From assembly GCA_026826555.1 (NCBI GenBank), contig JAKSZT010053887.1:68188239-68252238 (forward strand): a stretch of DNA of 64,000 bases, given 5' to 3'. The position numbers were made by a program, and so were the translations under genes. The stretch is from Tolypeutes matacus. Its lineage: Eukaryota; Chordata; Mammalia; Cingulata; Chlamyphoridae. The notes beneath the pieces were generated by a model, which had not been told where the DNA came from, ran no database searches, and worked only from the letters and a program-made list of their open reading frames with translations. Below are positions 39,376-52,080 of the stretch, piece after piece; position 1 is the stretch's first letter, and each line of letters opens with the position of its first letter.

Positions 39376-40654
39376 AATAAACAATTATGTTACTTTTGGA
39401 TTTAAATGGGAAAAAAATGTCATTTTACTAGGGTGAAAATAAAACTCAAATGCATTACTAAGAGAATAGTGAGATGGCTCCCTTAATACCACAAACTAAA
39501 ATTGAGGTTATTTTATACACTTTAAAGGCAACAAAGTTTTCAGAAAAGCTTAATAGACTTCCAGCTGAATCCTTTACAACTTAAAACAGCATAAAAATGT
39601 CAAAAGATTTAGATAATTTATGTATAGAATGTACAGTAAACATTTGAATCTATTAAAACATATGAAGACTATGCGCATGAGGGAGATAACTAAAGTTTAT
39701 TAAGACTCAGAACATTTTTGTGTTCTGATTAGTGGCTTTGGAGCAATGAGTACATTAAATTGTGCTCACTTTAACAGGGTTGCTGTTTTTCTTTTCTCTT
39801 ATTACTGGTTTTGCTGGCAAACGCCTATCGTTATAAAATAGGAAATGCTGATTAGAAGAAACTCTGATATTTTTTCTTTAGTAGAGAAATTTATATGAAA
39901 TTTTTCTACAGGTCTTTTCATTTCCTAGTACTTCTTCCTTGAATATCCCCCTCTCATTTATCTTCATCGCTATTTCTCCTCACAATTTAAGTCTCTGGTA
40001 TAATAACACTGTCTTCAAAATTCTTTATAAAGCCACGCTACACGTTAGCTGCTCCCCATTTTTTTCTAGCATATAACCTTTCACAGCACATATTGCTAAT
40101 GAAAGTTATCTAATTTAATTGTTCATGTCTTCATTCTCAGCATCCACAATCTAACCAGGGTCCTCAAGTCTTTTCCTGTAAAAGTCAGAAAATAATTTAC
40201 ACTTTGTGAGCCACATATTGTCTCTATTTCATAACCTTCTTTTTTGTTGTGTTTTTGTTTGCTATTTATTTTTTATTGTTCTTTAAAAATGTAGAACACA
40301 TTTTTATCTTATGGGCATACAAAAACAGACTAAGGATTGAATTTGGCATTGAGGGAATAGTTTGCTGAACTCTGTAAAAGGTTTAAAGATGTTTGAAGAT
40401 TCTTGGTCTGTTAACGTCATCATTACTTCTCAGTTTAAAAGTGTCAGGTAATGTTATAATGTGGCTTATTACTGTCTTCTTCAAACTCCTCTTTCTTATA
40501 ACTAGAATCACACAGGAAATTCAAATAATTCACCAACCCATGGAGGAATGAATTTTGATTCAAAAGCACTGAATAACTTTATATTCATTATATGGTTAAA
40601 AGGATACTCATTAAGAGCATAAAGAATAATAGTAAATAATGAGTTAAGAAGTCA
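39376..40654. other. Unassigned stretch
   Basis: Nothing recognisable. Confidence 0.4.
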
Positions 40655-40960
40655 GAGAAATTGGGGGGTATAAATATGCCTGGTTTGAACAGTTTCTAAT
40701 TGTATGACATTGGGCATATTACATAATTTTCCTTTGGTTCAGGAGCCTTGAATATAAACAGTGGATAACTGAGGATATAGCATATAGCTGCATATATTAT
40801 ACCCTCAGATGACTTCAATACTCAACCTGCAAAATACTGTGAAGACTCCCTGATTTATATGCCATCTCATAAAATTTTATAATTTAAATGAGATACTATA
40901 TGTAAAGCAAATGTCACATCCTTTGGCCCATCACATGAATTATGTAAATAGTGATTATTA
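40655..40960 (+). mobile_element. Possible MIR SINE
   Basis: GGTTTGAACAG, TGTATGACATTGGGCATATTAC, GGATAACTGAGGATA and AAATGAGATACTATATGTAAAGC follow the order of the MIR core and 3' part, with heavy divergence. Confidence 0.45.
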
Positions 40961-41316
40961 CTTTGTGAAGAACATCATATACATAGTATTATTACTAAAA
41001 ATGGGTGACTTGAATCTAATCATAAAGAAATAGCAGATATAGCCATAATGTATAATATACTAGAAAACAATTGAATAAGTTATGTAACGGAACAAACAAA
41101 AAATGTAGGGGGCAATTCTGGATTAAACAGACCAAAGCATTATAATAATTCAAACAATGTAGGAACTTTGAGTTTTGACTTAAGCAAACTAGTAGCAAAA
41201 CACATTTTGGGGATAGTTGAGGCTACTTTAATTTGTAGTATATATTCGATATTCTGTGGTATTATTTTAATCTTGTAAGGTAATATAATATAATTATATT
41301 CAGGTAGGGGGATGAC

Positions 41317-41388
<72 letters not shown>
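41317..41388 (+). repeat. Compound microsatellite (TA)n(GA)n
   Basis: About 36 bases of TA with one interruption run straight into about 36 bases of GA. Confidence 0.95.
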
Positions 41389-41390
<2 letters not shown>

Positions 41391-41884
41391 TAAAACAAAA
41401 ATTTAAAGATTGGAGAATCTAGGTAAAAGATAAATATGTGTAGTCTGTGTGTAAACTTGAGTATTTCAAATTAAAAGTTGGGGAATAAAGAAGATACTGA
41501 AAAAATATGTTAAATTATGTGAGAACAAATTGTCCTCTTCATATTTTATTGGATGACCTTATGAAAGGATGTTATAAAGCAATATTTGTGAAAAGTTTTC
41601 TATCAAAGTGTACATCTAGATTTACCTTTTATGTGATAAATTTATGTTCGAAAATGAATTCTATAAAAGAATATACAGACAAAGATTCCCAACATATTTA
41701 AAAGTCAACATAATGAAATCTAGACTTAATATGTGACAACTGTATATTCTAGTTCTCTTATTAGTGCCACAGCTCTGTTGGAAGGTTAGTCATAATTGAT
41801 GATTGAGAAAAACACAAGCTAATGGTTATGGAAATCGTTTCTCTTTACAACAACAACATTGCATTGGTTTCAAAGGATGTAGTC
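41389..41884. other. Unassigned stretch
   Basis: Nothing recognisable; one 64-codon plus-strand frame (41507-41701) has no family resemblance. Confidence 0.4.
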
Positions 41885-43025
41885 TGATTTTTAAAACAAC
41901 GTTTTCATTATAGAATAGTTTTAGTTTTCACAGAAAAGTCACAAAGACAGTATGAAAAGTTCCCATAAACTGCACAGCAAAACACCCCTATCGTGGACAT
42001 CTTTATGGTACATTTGTCACAATTAAGGAACCAATATTGATATTTTATTCAGAATTTCTTGATTTTTATCTAATGAACTTTTTTTCTGTTCTAGAATGCC
42101 CTCTAGGATACCATATTACATAAAATTGTCATATCTCATTAGGCTTTTCTTGGTGGTGACATTGTTCTCAGATCCTTATTTTTAATGATCTTGACAGTTC
42201 TTAGGAAAACTGGTGAAATATTTTGTACAGTATAAAATATGTATATTGTACATTTGTATAATGTACAGCTTACAATTTGTCTGATGGTTTCTCATGATTA
42301 GACTGGGGTTAAAGGTTTTGAGGAGAAAGAACACTGAAGGAAAGTACCATTTTCATCACATGATATCAAGGGTTCCTACTATCAACATGATATCACTGTT
42401 GATGTTGACTTTGAACACCATCAGGATTCTCCACTAAATTTTTACTCTTCTTTCCATACTGCAATCTTTGGAAGGAAGTAACAATGTGCTTCCCATACCT
42501 AAGGAGAAAAAGGGCAGAATTGCATAAACTAGTTGGAATTTTTCTTCAGGAGAGATTTTTCTATTGCTTGATATTTATTTTTTCCCATCATTTATTTCTA
42601 ATAGTATGGCCACACAATTATATACTTTATACTTTGGTTTATAACCCAGTACAACTTTTTTGATATTATGGTTCATATTGTAGCAGCTTTGTCCATTGTG
42701 ATCTGAATCCTTTAAACATGCTGCCAATATTGTGTATGTTTTTTTCCCATAGAAGTTGGAAGGCACATCTTTGCTTTCTGATACTATAAGATACTATAGA
42801 TCCATATTATTCTCTGCCACAGTCCTAAAATCAGCCATTTCTCCAAAAGTCCTGATTCCTTTTATTGGAAAATGGTATTAGAAACCAAGATCTGGCTCTA
42901 TGTCTTCTCATTGCTAGTGGGGTATCATTATTTCTAGGCCCTCTCATCTTACAGAGCAAAGAAGTATATGTGTATATACTAAGCCTTATATAGACACATC
43001 TCTTCGAATGTCATTAGATGTTTTC

Positions 43026-43057
<32 letters not shown>

Positions 43058-43130
43058 TTGGAAAAAACATAAGTTTATATTGATGTCTCCAAATTAATGC
43101 AGTTCAACATGGTTAATTCTAGCCATCTCC
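41885..43130 (-). mobile_element. Old eutherian L1 3' UTR, antisense
   Basis: The order of blocks is that of an ancient L1M 3' UTR read backwards: GAATAGTTTTAGTTTTCACAG, CATTTGTCACAATTAAGGAACC, TTCTCATGATTAGACTGGGG, TATCAACATGATATCACTG, CAGCCATTTCTCCAAAAG, and CTAGGCCCTCTCATCTTACAG. A (CT)n(TA)n run at 43025-43057 has expanded in it. Confidence 0.75.
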
Positions 43131-43559
43131 CCTTAGCCTTCCTCTCTGCCCTCCCACATCAATTCGGCATGTCAGAAACTCCAGACTAGGTGGATGTGAC
43201 AAAAAAGACAATACTCCCTCCTCCTTAACAAGGTCTACAATATCTGTCAGCAAAGGCCAGGTCACCATAACTTCTCACCTAAACTGGTTACATGTTGTAG
43301 AAGGTATATTCCAGGCAAAAGCAGCTGAGATGTCTGGGTATATTCCTCCACCCCACCTACAGTCATAGGGTGGAGATTCCACCTATTTTAACAATTCATG
43401 AACACTTGGATTTAATGAAAAACCATAGTCTATGGATATGAGAAGTTCAGAAACTCCATATAAGATAAACACAAAGAGATCCATACTATATATATATATG
43501 GCATAGTAAAAATGTTGTAACCCAAACACAAAGAAACATCTTGAAATCATCAAGAAAAT
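43131..43559. other. Unassigned stretch
   Basis: No gene or nameable repeat; a short TA run lies at 43488-43499. Confidence 0.35.
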
Positions 43560-43850
43560 AATACAGCATATAAAAATAAATCTTAATATGATTAACTACT
43601 AACTTCTTACCAGAAATAATAGAAGGCAGAAAACAGTGAGGTGGCATATTCTAAGTGCTGAAAGAAAATCTGTCAAGCAAGAATCTTGCATTGAGCAAAA
43701 CTATCTTTCAAAAACAAAGGCAAAATAACCATCCAGATCTTAAAAAATGGAGAAAATTTTCTGGTACCAAACCTGCCCTACAAAAACTACTAATGCACAT
43801 TCTTCAGTCTGAAAGATAGTTCTTGTAAAAAGCATAGAGGAGAATTTGAC
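43560..43850 (+). mobile_element. Old L1 ORF1 C-terminal fragment
   Basis: GAAGGCAGAAAACAGTGAGG, AAGTGCTGAAAGAAAATCTG and CAAAACTATCTTTCAAAAAC follow the 3' part of ORF1 and the spacer behind it. Frames are broken. Confidence 0.65.
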
Positions 43851-43879
43851 TCCAGAATAGAAGATGGTAATGTGACCAA

Positions 43880-44510
43880 GGTTGGAAATGTAACGCTGAA
43901 TTACACTGGTTTAAATTAGCTATGCTGTTACTGCCAAAGTCACTGCCAACACTGTTTCTCCTTTACTTGTTATTGTAGATATTACTTTATGTTAACAGAA
44001 TGATTTATAAGATTGTTATAGCCAGATGCTTCCCTTGCCCCTCCTCTGCAGTCAGTTTGTGATAACCCCAGCTAACTTTAATCAGTTCTCAAAGACTTGC
44101 TCTGTGATGCTTGTACATTGCCTACTACTAATGACCCAGAATAACCTGGGAACAAAATATCCTGAATGTAGAATCAAAATAAACTAGGACAACAGGAAGG
44201 AAGATCATCAGACCGTCATAAAGAGCAAGAGGTCTAATGAAAATAAGTTCTTGAAATGTCACAGCCCATACCTCTGAAAAAGTAACCGATTAGCTATAGT
44301 CAAACCCCAGCTACAGAAGATCTTACAGCAGACCCCACCCCAAATCAACCTTAAAACTTCAGAGTTTCCACAAATCAGGGAGAAAGATCTGAGCTTGTTG
44401 TTCTTGTCTCCTACTTGGTGCCTAAAAATAAACACTCTTTTCAAGAAAATGTTGTCACTGGCCTATCTTTTGTGCACATTAAGCAGCTAACCAACTCAGT
44501 AACACAAAGA
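43880..44510 (+). mobile_element. LTR-like segment, possibly ERV1 class
   Basis: The segment has GC-balanced composition unlike its surroundings, and near its right side a typical LTR ending: GCCTAAAAATAAACACTC (polyadenylation signal) about 90 bases before the end. No partner LTR or primer site was found. Confidence 0.35.
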
Positions 44511-44714
44511 TTTGAGTGATTTGACCACAGCCAAAGAATGAAAGTAGCAAGAAGAGGCAAATAATGGACTCTTCTTTAGGGCTTCTGAAAAGAACATTTA
44601 TTTTAGCTCTATAAAATTCATTTTGGACTCAGGCCTCCAAAACTATAAGAGAATACATCCCTGATGTGTTAAGGCACTAAATTCATGGTAATTTGTTAGA
44701 ACAGCAATAAAAAA

Positions 44715-45465
44715 TGTGTACACTTTCCAATTTAATCTACAGATTCAATGCAATCACTATCAAAATTCTCACTAGAATTTTAACAGAAATTGACAAGATG
44801 AACCTAAAAGGCTCATGTTAATTCAAGAGACAAAGAATAATAAAACTAATTTTGAATACAGGCAAAATTGGAAGACTCACACATCCTCTTTTCATAACTT
44901 ACCACAAAACTTCAGTAATCAGTACAGGGAGGAGCTGGCATAAGGATAGTTATATAGATTAATGTAATAGAATGGGTAGTCTAGAAATAAACCTTAATGT
45001 GGTCAATTGATTTTCAAGAAGGGTACCAAGACAATTCAATGGGGAAAGGATATTCTTTTCAACAAATGGTGCAGGGCAAATGGAAATCCAAATGCAAAGG
45101 GATGGAGTTGGATGCATTTCTCTTATCATAGACAAAAATTTGACAGCATAGATCACAGGCCCAACTTAGGAGTAAATCTGCATGATCCTGAGTTAGATAA
45201 AACACTCTTTGATATGACATGAGTTACAAAAAAGCAAAAGCTACAAAAAAACAGACATAAATTAGAATTTTTCAAAATAAAAATGTTTTTAACTTCAAAA
45301 TATGCCATCAAGAAAATGAAAAGACAACTCAAATATGGGAACATATTTGCAAATCATATATCTCATATGGTACTTGTATCTAGACTATATAATGAAACTT
45401 TATGACTCAATAATTTAAAAAAACAACTAACAATGTAAAAGTGGACAAAAGTTCTGGATAGACTT
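44715..45465 (+). mobile_element. Old L1 ORF2 fragment
   Basis: Codon-level similarity to ORF2 from the [12 protein letters not shown] motif (ACAGATTCAATGCAATC) through WGKDILFNKWC (45040-45070) to the segment before the C-terminal domain. It is older than L1-B, which starts directly at 45466. Confidence 0.75.
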
Positions 45466-46912
45466 TTTTTTTAATTTAAAAAAAAATTTTATTAAAAAAA
45501 TTATATATATATATTCAAAGATGCTGAGATTATATAAACATTACGCAAAAATTACAGGGATTCCCATGTTCCCCTCCTCCCACACCTCCCATAACATCCC
45601 ACATAAACATCTTTCATTAGTGTGGCACATACCTGCAATGGATGTACACATCCTGGGGCTTTGCCACTAAGCATGGACCAGAGTTCACATTGTAGACCAC
45701 ACTCTCTCCCACACAGTTCTGCATGGTATATGCTGATGTAAAATGGCCTATATTTGTCATTGTAATGTCACTCAGGATAATTCCCAAGTCCTCAAAAGAC
45801 CCCTGTATTACAGCTGCTTTTCCCTCTCCCTGTCCCAAAAGTGTCTAGTAGCCACTGGCTCCACCTCACTGTTATAATTTCTTCCATTGCTTGAATCACA
45901 ATATATCTACAAAAGAATACCAGTAAGTCCACTCTAGTCCATAGCTCTTCCCCGAAACCTGAGGAGTCTGGGATGATGATGTCCACTCCACCTCCAAGTG
46001 AGAGTGGGCTTATAGCCCATGGATACGGTGGATTGGATTATCCTGCCTTCAGCTGCAGACTCTCTCCATTCCCTAGGATGGCTGTTGTCCATCATCTTCT
46101 CCTCACCAGGTGACTTGGGTGAGTCCATTGAGCTGTAGAGTAGGAGTTGCAGCTCCACCGAGATTCCAGGCACAGCTGGCACATAGGCAGGCCAGAGGCT
46201 CCAGTCTCTGGAAGTACACTTACAAACTCCAGCACCACAAATAGGTTTGAATAGAAGGGAATGATGGACCATGTGCAGGGAGGACTTATTTGAGTCCAAC
46301 TCTGTCACTCACAGGAGCACAGATTCCAAAGTAGAGCCCACTGATTAGGCATGAATCTCTGGAGCTATCCCCCTTTATATAGGACCTGGGTATCTCCAGA
46401 GCCCTCAGGAGCCCCTCTGTGTGGGGTGATATCCACTTTGGTGTTCTATGAGATCCTACTGAGGTGTGCTTAAGCAGTACCTCTGGGATGACCTCCCGGC
46501 TCTCTTTGAAGTCTCTTAGCCACATGAACTCATTTGTCTTTACCTTTTCCCCCTTTTATTCAAGGTCTTTTTTCCAGTCGTATTGCCAGTTGGCACTTGG
46601 TATTAATCGCTCGTTGCCAAGGAGGCTTATCCCCAAGAGTCATGTCCCACACTGGGGGGAAGGTAATGCTGAGTTTGGCTTAGAGAGAGGCCACATTTGA
46701 GGGACAAGGAGGCTCTCAGGTGGCAACCCTTTGGCACCCCATAACAGTAGGCTAAGTTTCAATTACAAGAGTAAGGACTCATAAGGTTAGTCATCAGTAA
46801 CAAGAACCCATCAGTGGACCAATCTCTTTTGCCAGACACTGCCCCTGCCTCAGGGGACTGTTGCTGCTCCCTTGGAGAATGTGGCAGAGCTCTCCAGACT
46901 GGGAATTCAGTA
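45466..46912 (-). mobile_element. Distal 3' UTR of L1-B
   Basis: This is the best preserved copy of the distal 3' UTR in the window and matches 9232-10319 over about 1 kb. Minus-strand frames of 124, 79, 73 and 64 codons occur here and have partners in the sense copy at 9526-10172, but the frames are broken differently in the two, so I see no evidence for a conserved protein. Confidence 0.8.
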
Positions 46913-46926
46913 TTCCCTCATTTATT

Positions 46927-47124
46927 TATTTTTTATTTATTTATTTTTTTTTTAAGATTTTATTTATTTATCCATCCATCCCCCCCCCTGCTGCCCGTGC
47001 TTGCCGGGTCAGCCACCCACGCCGCGCGGGAGGGCCCGCCCCCACCAGGAGGCCCCGGGAACCGAACCCGGGGCCCCCCACATGGCAAACGGGAGCCCCA
47101 CTGACCGAGCCACAGCCGCCCCCC
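46927..47124 (-). mobile_element. tRNA-derived SINE (DAS-like) nested in the L1-B 3' UTR
   Basis: Reverse-complement copy of the SINE at 36394-36596, with the same GC-rich hairpin (47048-47078) and TTTTAAGATTTTATTTATT tail. A perfect 14-base duplication TTCCCTCATTTATT flanks it (46913-46926 and 47125-47138). GC content here is the highest in the window. The 96- and 108-codon Pro/Gly-rich frames on the plus strand come from it and are not genes. Confidence 0.92.
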
Positions 47125-47342
47125 TTCCCTCATTTATTGAGTGATTGTCTACCCACCATGACCATGCCCCACCCCTTGATCATTTAAACAATTTTGTATG
47201 CCTTTCATGTATATTCAGATGAACTTCCTCCCATGAATCCCCCATCCCAGACACCCCCATCAATGATCCTCTGCAGGCCCCATTGTACCCTTCTGTGATC
47301 TAAACCTTCTTTGAACATGAAGCCTATATAATAACCAAATAC

Positions 47343-47435
47343 AGGGGGCGGATGTGGCTCAAATGGTTGGGTGTCTGTCTCCCATATGGAGGGACCTGGG
47401 TTCAATCCCTGGGACCTCCGGGTAAAAAAATAAAT
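47343..47435 (+). mobile_element. Short tRNA-derived SINE nested in the L1-B 3' UTR
   Basis: GGGGGCGGATGTGGCTCAAATGG-type head (A box) and B box GGTTCAATCCC, then directly an A-rich tail with no body. Flanks TAATAACCAAATAC (47329-47342) and TAATAACCAATAC (47436-47448) are a duplication with one gap. It is of a shorter type than the other SINEs. Confidence 0.9.
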
Positions 47436-48316
47436 TAATAACCAATACAATTAATAGAAAAATGAACTAATAAAGATAAGCTTAAATGAAAGAGATAAAA
47501 TATATGGAAACTCAGAAAAAAATAAAAAATAAATATAAAATATAATTAAAGGGATTGGGACATTCAAAAAATGGGAAAAAAACAAAAAAAAATTATAAAA
47601 TTTTTTTTTTTGCCTTTTATCATTGCATTATTGGGTGTCCAGTCTGTACAATGGAACCTTCCCCCTCTCATTCCCCAGTGTTTCCCAAATTTTCATTTAA
47701 TTTTCAAAGAAGCTTTAGGTCACAACAAAGTCATACACAGAATACTAGAGACTCTCATATACCCACCCTCCTTCCCCTTTCCTCACCCCATATTAAAAAC
47801 TTTTATTTATTTACTTTTTTGTGGATGGTAGCATTGTTATAACTGTTATACAGATAGTGAAACATAGCTACTAAACATTGTCAATGGTTTACAGTGTAGT
47901 TTACAGTTTAGATGTTACAGTTTAATAATTATTGATGATATTTACCATGTCTTGTGTCCATTACTGTAAGGTAATGAAAAACATTTCTCATGACCACTAA
48001 ATACCCCCTGTTTGATCTTTTCTGTTTCTGCCTCCCCATCCCCCTGGATCACATGAAACTCCCTTGTCTTGACTCATTGGATGACAAGAGTCATAATTAC
48101 ATGCCCTGGGTATTAACCTGCCCTTCCTAATCTAGCCACATGTCAACCCTGTACCACCAAACTCAGTAATATCACTACCCACCTATCCTATTCTTCAATA
48201 TGCAACTATACTCTATCATTTTACCATAGAATATGTCCATATGGGTGATGGCTCACAACCTACTCTTCTCTTTCTCTCCCTTTTTAACCTATCATTCAGA
48301 CAATGGTTCTCAGAGA

Positions 48317-51300
48317 CTATTCACTTTCCTCAGTTAAAATCAGTGAGGTCATATAATGTTCATCCTTCAATGCCTGGCTTGCTTCACTTAACATAAGGTC
48401 ACACATCCATATTATTCTGTGTGTTAGCACTATATTCCTTCTTACAGCTGAGTAATATTCCATTGTACATATGTACCACATTTTTTTTATCCATTCATCT
48501 GTTGATGGGCACTGGGGCTGATTCCAACTTTTGGCAATTGTGAACAATGCTTCTATGAACATTGGTGTGCATATATCTGTTCGTGTCTTTGCTTTCAATT
48601 TTTCTGAGTATATACCCAGCAGTGGAATTGCTGGATCATATGAAAGATCTATTGTTAATTTTCTGAGGAACCGCCAATCTGTCCTCCACCATGGCTGGAT
48701 CATTCCACAATCCCACCAGCAGTGGATGAGGGTTCCTATTCCTCCATATCCTCTCCAACACTTATATTCTGCTGTTTTTTAAATAGGTGCCATTCTGATG
48801 AGTGTAAGATGGTATCTCATTGTATTTTTGATTTGCATTTACCTAATAGCTAGCGATGTCGAGCATTTTCTCATGTGCTTTTTAGCCATTTGTATTTCTT
48901 CCTTGGAGAAGTGTCTTTTCAGGTAACTTGCCAATTTTTTAAATGGGTTGTTTGTCTTTTTATTTTCGGGGTGTAGGATTTCTTTATATATGCAGGATAT
49001 TAGGCTTCTATCAAATATATGGTTGCCAAATATTTTCTCCCATTGGGTAGGCTGCATTTTTATTTTCTTAATAACATCCTTTCAGATACAGTTTTTAATT
49101 TTAAGGAAATCCCATTTATCTATTTTTCCTCTTGCAGCTTGGGCTTTGGGTGTGAAGTTCATGAAACCATTTCCTATTACAAGGTCCTGTAGATGCTTCC
49201 CTACATTATCTTCCAAGGTTTTATGGTTTTGGCTCTTACATTTAGATCTTTGATCCATCTTGAGTTGATTTTTGTATAAGGTGTGAGATGGTATTCTTCT
49301 CTTATTCTTTTGGATATGGATATCCAGTTCTCCAAGCACCACTTGTTAAAGAGGCCATTCTCTCCCAACTGAGTGGGCTTGGTGACATTGTCAAATATCA
49401 GATGACTGTATATGCGAGGATCTATATCAGAACTCTCAATTCAGTTCCATTAGTCAGTAGGTCTATCCTTGTGCCAATACCATGCAGTTTTGATCATTGT
49501 AGCTTTGTAATATGTTTTAAAGTCTGGTAATGTGATACCTCCGACTTCATTTTTCTTTTTCAATATGTCTTTGGCAATTCGGGGCCTCTTACCTTTCCAA
49601 ATATATTTTGTGGTTAGTTTTTCCAGTTCCTTAAAAAATACAGTGTTGATTTTTATTGGGATTGCATTAAATCTGTAGATTAGTTTGGGTAGAATAGACA
49701 TCTTGATGATGTTTAGTCTTCCTATCCATGAACAGGGAATATTCTTCCATTTATTTAAGTCTTCTTTGATTTCCTTTAATAGTGTTGTGTAGTTTTCTGT
49801 ATATAAGGCCTTTACATCTTTAGTTAAATTTATTCCTAGGTATTTGATTCTTTTAGTTACTATTGTAAATGTTTTTTTTTTTTTAATTTCCTCCTCAGAT
49901 CGCTCCTTATTGGTGTACAAATATGCTACTGATTTTTGAACATTAATCTTATGGCCTGTGGCATTACTGAACTCCTTTATGAGTTCTAGAAGCTTTGTTG
50001 TAGATTTCTCAGCACTTTCTACGTATAGGATCATGTCATCTGCAAATAATGAAATTTTTACTTCTTCTTTTCCAATATGGATGCCTTTTATATCTTTTCC
50101 TTGCATCAGTGCTCGAGCAAGTACTTCTAAGACAATGTTAAATAGGAGTGGTGATAGTGGGCATCCTTGCCTTGTTCCCAATCTCAGAGGGAAGGCTTTT
50201 AGGATTTCACCATTGAAGATGATGTTAGCTTTTGGTTTTTCACATATACCCTTTAACATATTCAGAAAGTTTTCTTCTATTCCTATTTTTTGCAGTGTTT
50301 TTATCAGGAAAGAGTGCTGTATTTTGTTGAATGCTTTTTCTGCATCTATAAAGATGATCATGTGATTTTTTTCTTTCAATCTGTTTATGTGGTGCATTAC
50401 ATTGATTGATTTTCTTATACTGAACCATGCTTGCATACCCAGGATGAAACCCACTTGGTCATGGTGTATAATCCTTTTGATATGTTGTTGAATGCGATTA
50501 GCAAGTATTTTGTTGAGGATTTTAGCATCTAGGTTCATTAGAAAAATTGGTCTGTAGTTTTCCTTTCCTGTGGTATCTTTGTTTGATTTTGGTATTAGGG
50601 TAATATTGGCATCATAGAATGAGTTAGGCAATATTCCTTCTACTTCTATTTTTTGGAAGAGCTTAAGAAGAATTGTTGTTAGCTCTTTCTGGAATGTTTG
50701 GTATAATTCAGCTGTGAAGTCCTGGGCTCTTTTTAGTTGGGAGGTTTTTGATGACTGATTCTATCTCTTTACTTGTAATTGGACTGTTGAGTTAATTAAT
50801 TTCTTCCTTCATCAATATAGGCTGTTTGTGAGTTTCTAGAAACTTGTCCATTTCCTCTAGATTATCAATCTTGTTGGCATATAATTTTTCAATATATCCT
50901 CTTATGATACTCTTTATTTCTGTGGGGTCAGTAGTGATATCCCCTTGCTCATCCCTTATTTTGTATATTTGCATCTGTTCTCTCTTTTTCTTTGTTAGTC
51001 TGGCTAAGGGTTTGTTAATTTTATTGATCTTCTCGAAGAACCAGCTTTTGGTATTGTTTATTTTTTTCTAGTGCTTTCTTATCTTTGTTATTTCCTTCTT
51101 CCTACTTCCTTTAGGCTTAGTTTGTTTTTGTTTTTCCAATTCTTCCAAGTGTGCAGTTAGGTCTTCAATTTTAGCTCTTCTTTTTTAATATATGTATTTA
51201 TGGCTATGAAATTCCCTCTCAGGACAGCTTTCGCTGCATCCCATAGGTTTTGATATGTTGTGCTGTCATTTTCATTAGTTTCAAGGTAGTTACTGATTTT

Positions 51301-52080
51301 CTTTTGAGATTTCCTCCTCAACCCACTGTTTGTCTAAGAGCGTGTTGTTTAACTTTCATATCTTTGTGCCTAACCTGTTTCTCTGGCCCTTAGTGATTTC
51401 CAATGTCATTCCATTGTGGTTAGAGAAATTCCTTTGTATAATCTCAATCTTTCTGAATTCATTGAGAATTTTTCTCTGCCTTAATATGTGGTCTATCTTG
51501 GAGAATGATCTGGGTGCACTTTAGAAGAATGTAAATCCTACTGTATTTGGGTTTAATGTTCTGTATATTCTATTAAGTCCACATCCTCTAATGTATTGTT
51601 CAGAGCCTTTGTTTCTTTATTTATTCTCTGCCTAGATGTTCTGTCTTATGATGATAATGTTGTATTAAAGTCCCCTGCTATAATTGTAGAGGCATTTATT
51701 TCTCCACTTAGTTTTTCCAGAGTTTGCCTCATGTATTTTGAGGCACCCCAATTAGGTGCATAAATGTTTATGATTGTTCTCTCTTCTTGAGAGATTACCC
51801 CTTTTACTAATATATAGTGTCCTTCTTTGTCTCCTAGAATAGTTTTGCAATGAAAGTCTATTTTGTCTGATATTAGAACAGCTACTCCTGCCCTTTTTGG
51901 CTATTGTTAGCTTGTAAAATTGTTTTCCAGCCATTCACTTTCAGCGTCCTTGAATCCCTGGGTCGAAGGTTGGTTTCTTGTAGACAGCATATAGACGGAT
52001 CATATTTCCTTATCCATTCTGCCAATCTGTATCTCTTGAGTGGTGAATTTAATCCATTAACATACAGTGTTATTACTCAC
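48317..52080 (-). pseudogene. L1-B ORF2, nearly complete but broken; RT core open
   Basis: The endonuclease start is at about 52075 (YVNGLN motif, CCLQETNL), followed by a broken linker, then an uninterrupted frame of 393 codons (50631 to 49450) covering the reverse-transcriptase domain. In it the first catalytic Asp lies in IDAEKAF (residue 96) and the FADD box is at residues 196-199 (50046-50035). The thumb ([17 protein letters not shown]) follows. After 49450 further frames cover the C-terminal part (49342-49082, 49057-48839, 48703-48317) to the stop at 48317. Frameshifts between these make the whole inactive, but the open RT core points to fairly recent activity. The plus-strand frame at 49958-50365 is its shadow. 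Confidence 0.88.

Noticed and set aside
45617..46525. Series of minus-strand frames (73, 64, 124, 79 codons) with partners at 9526-10172, which might suggest a conserved 3'-UTR protein
   Set aside because: The frames are interrupted at different places in the two copies and no start is shared throughout. Similarity follows from the shared repeat at DNA level.
46814..47187. Pro/Gly/Arg-rich plus-strand frames of 96 and 108 codons
   Set aside because: They are read through a GC-rich SINE on its antisense strand and have no independent support.
49958..50365. 135-codon plus-strand frame
   Set aside because: It is the exact antisense shadow of the L1-B reverse-transcriptase frame.
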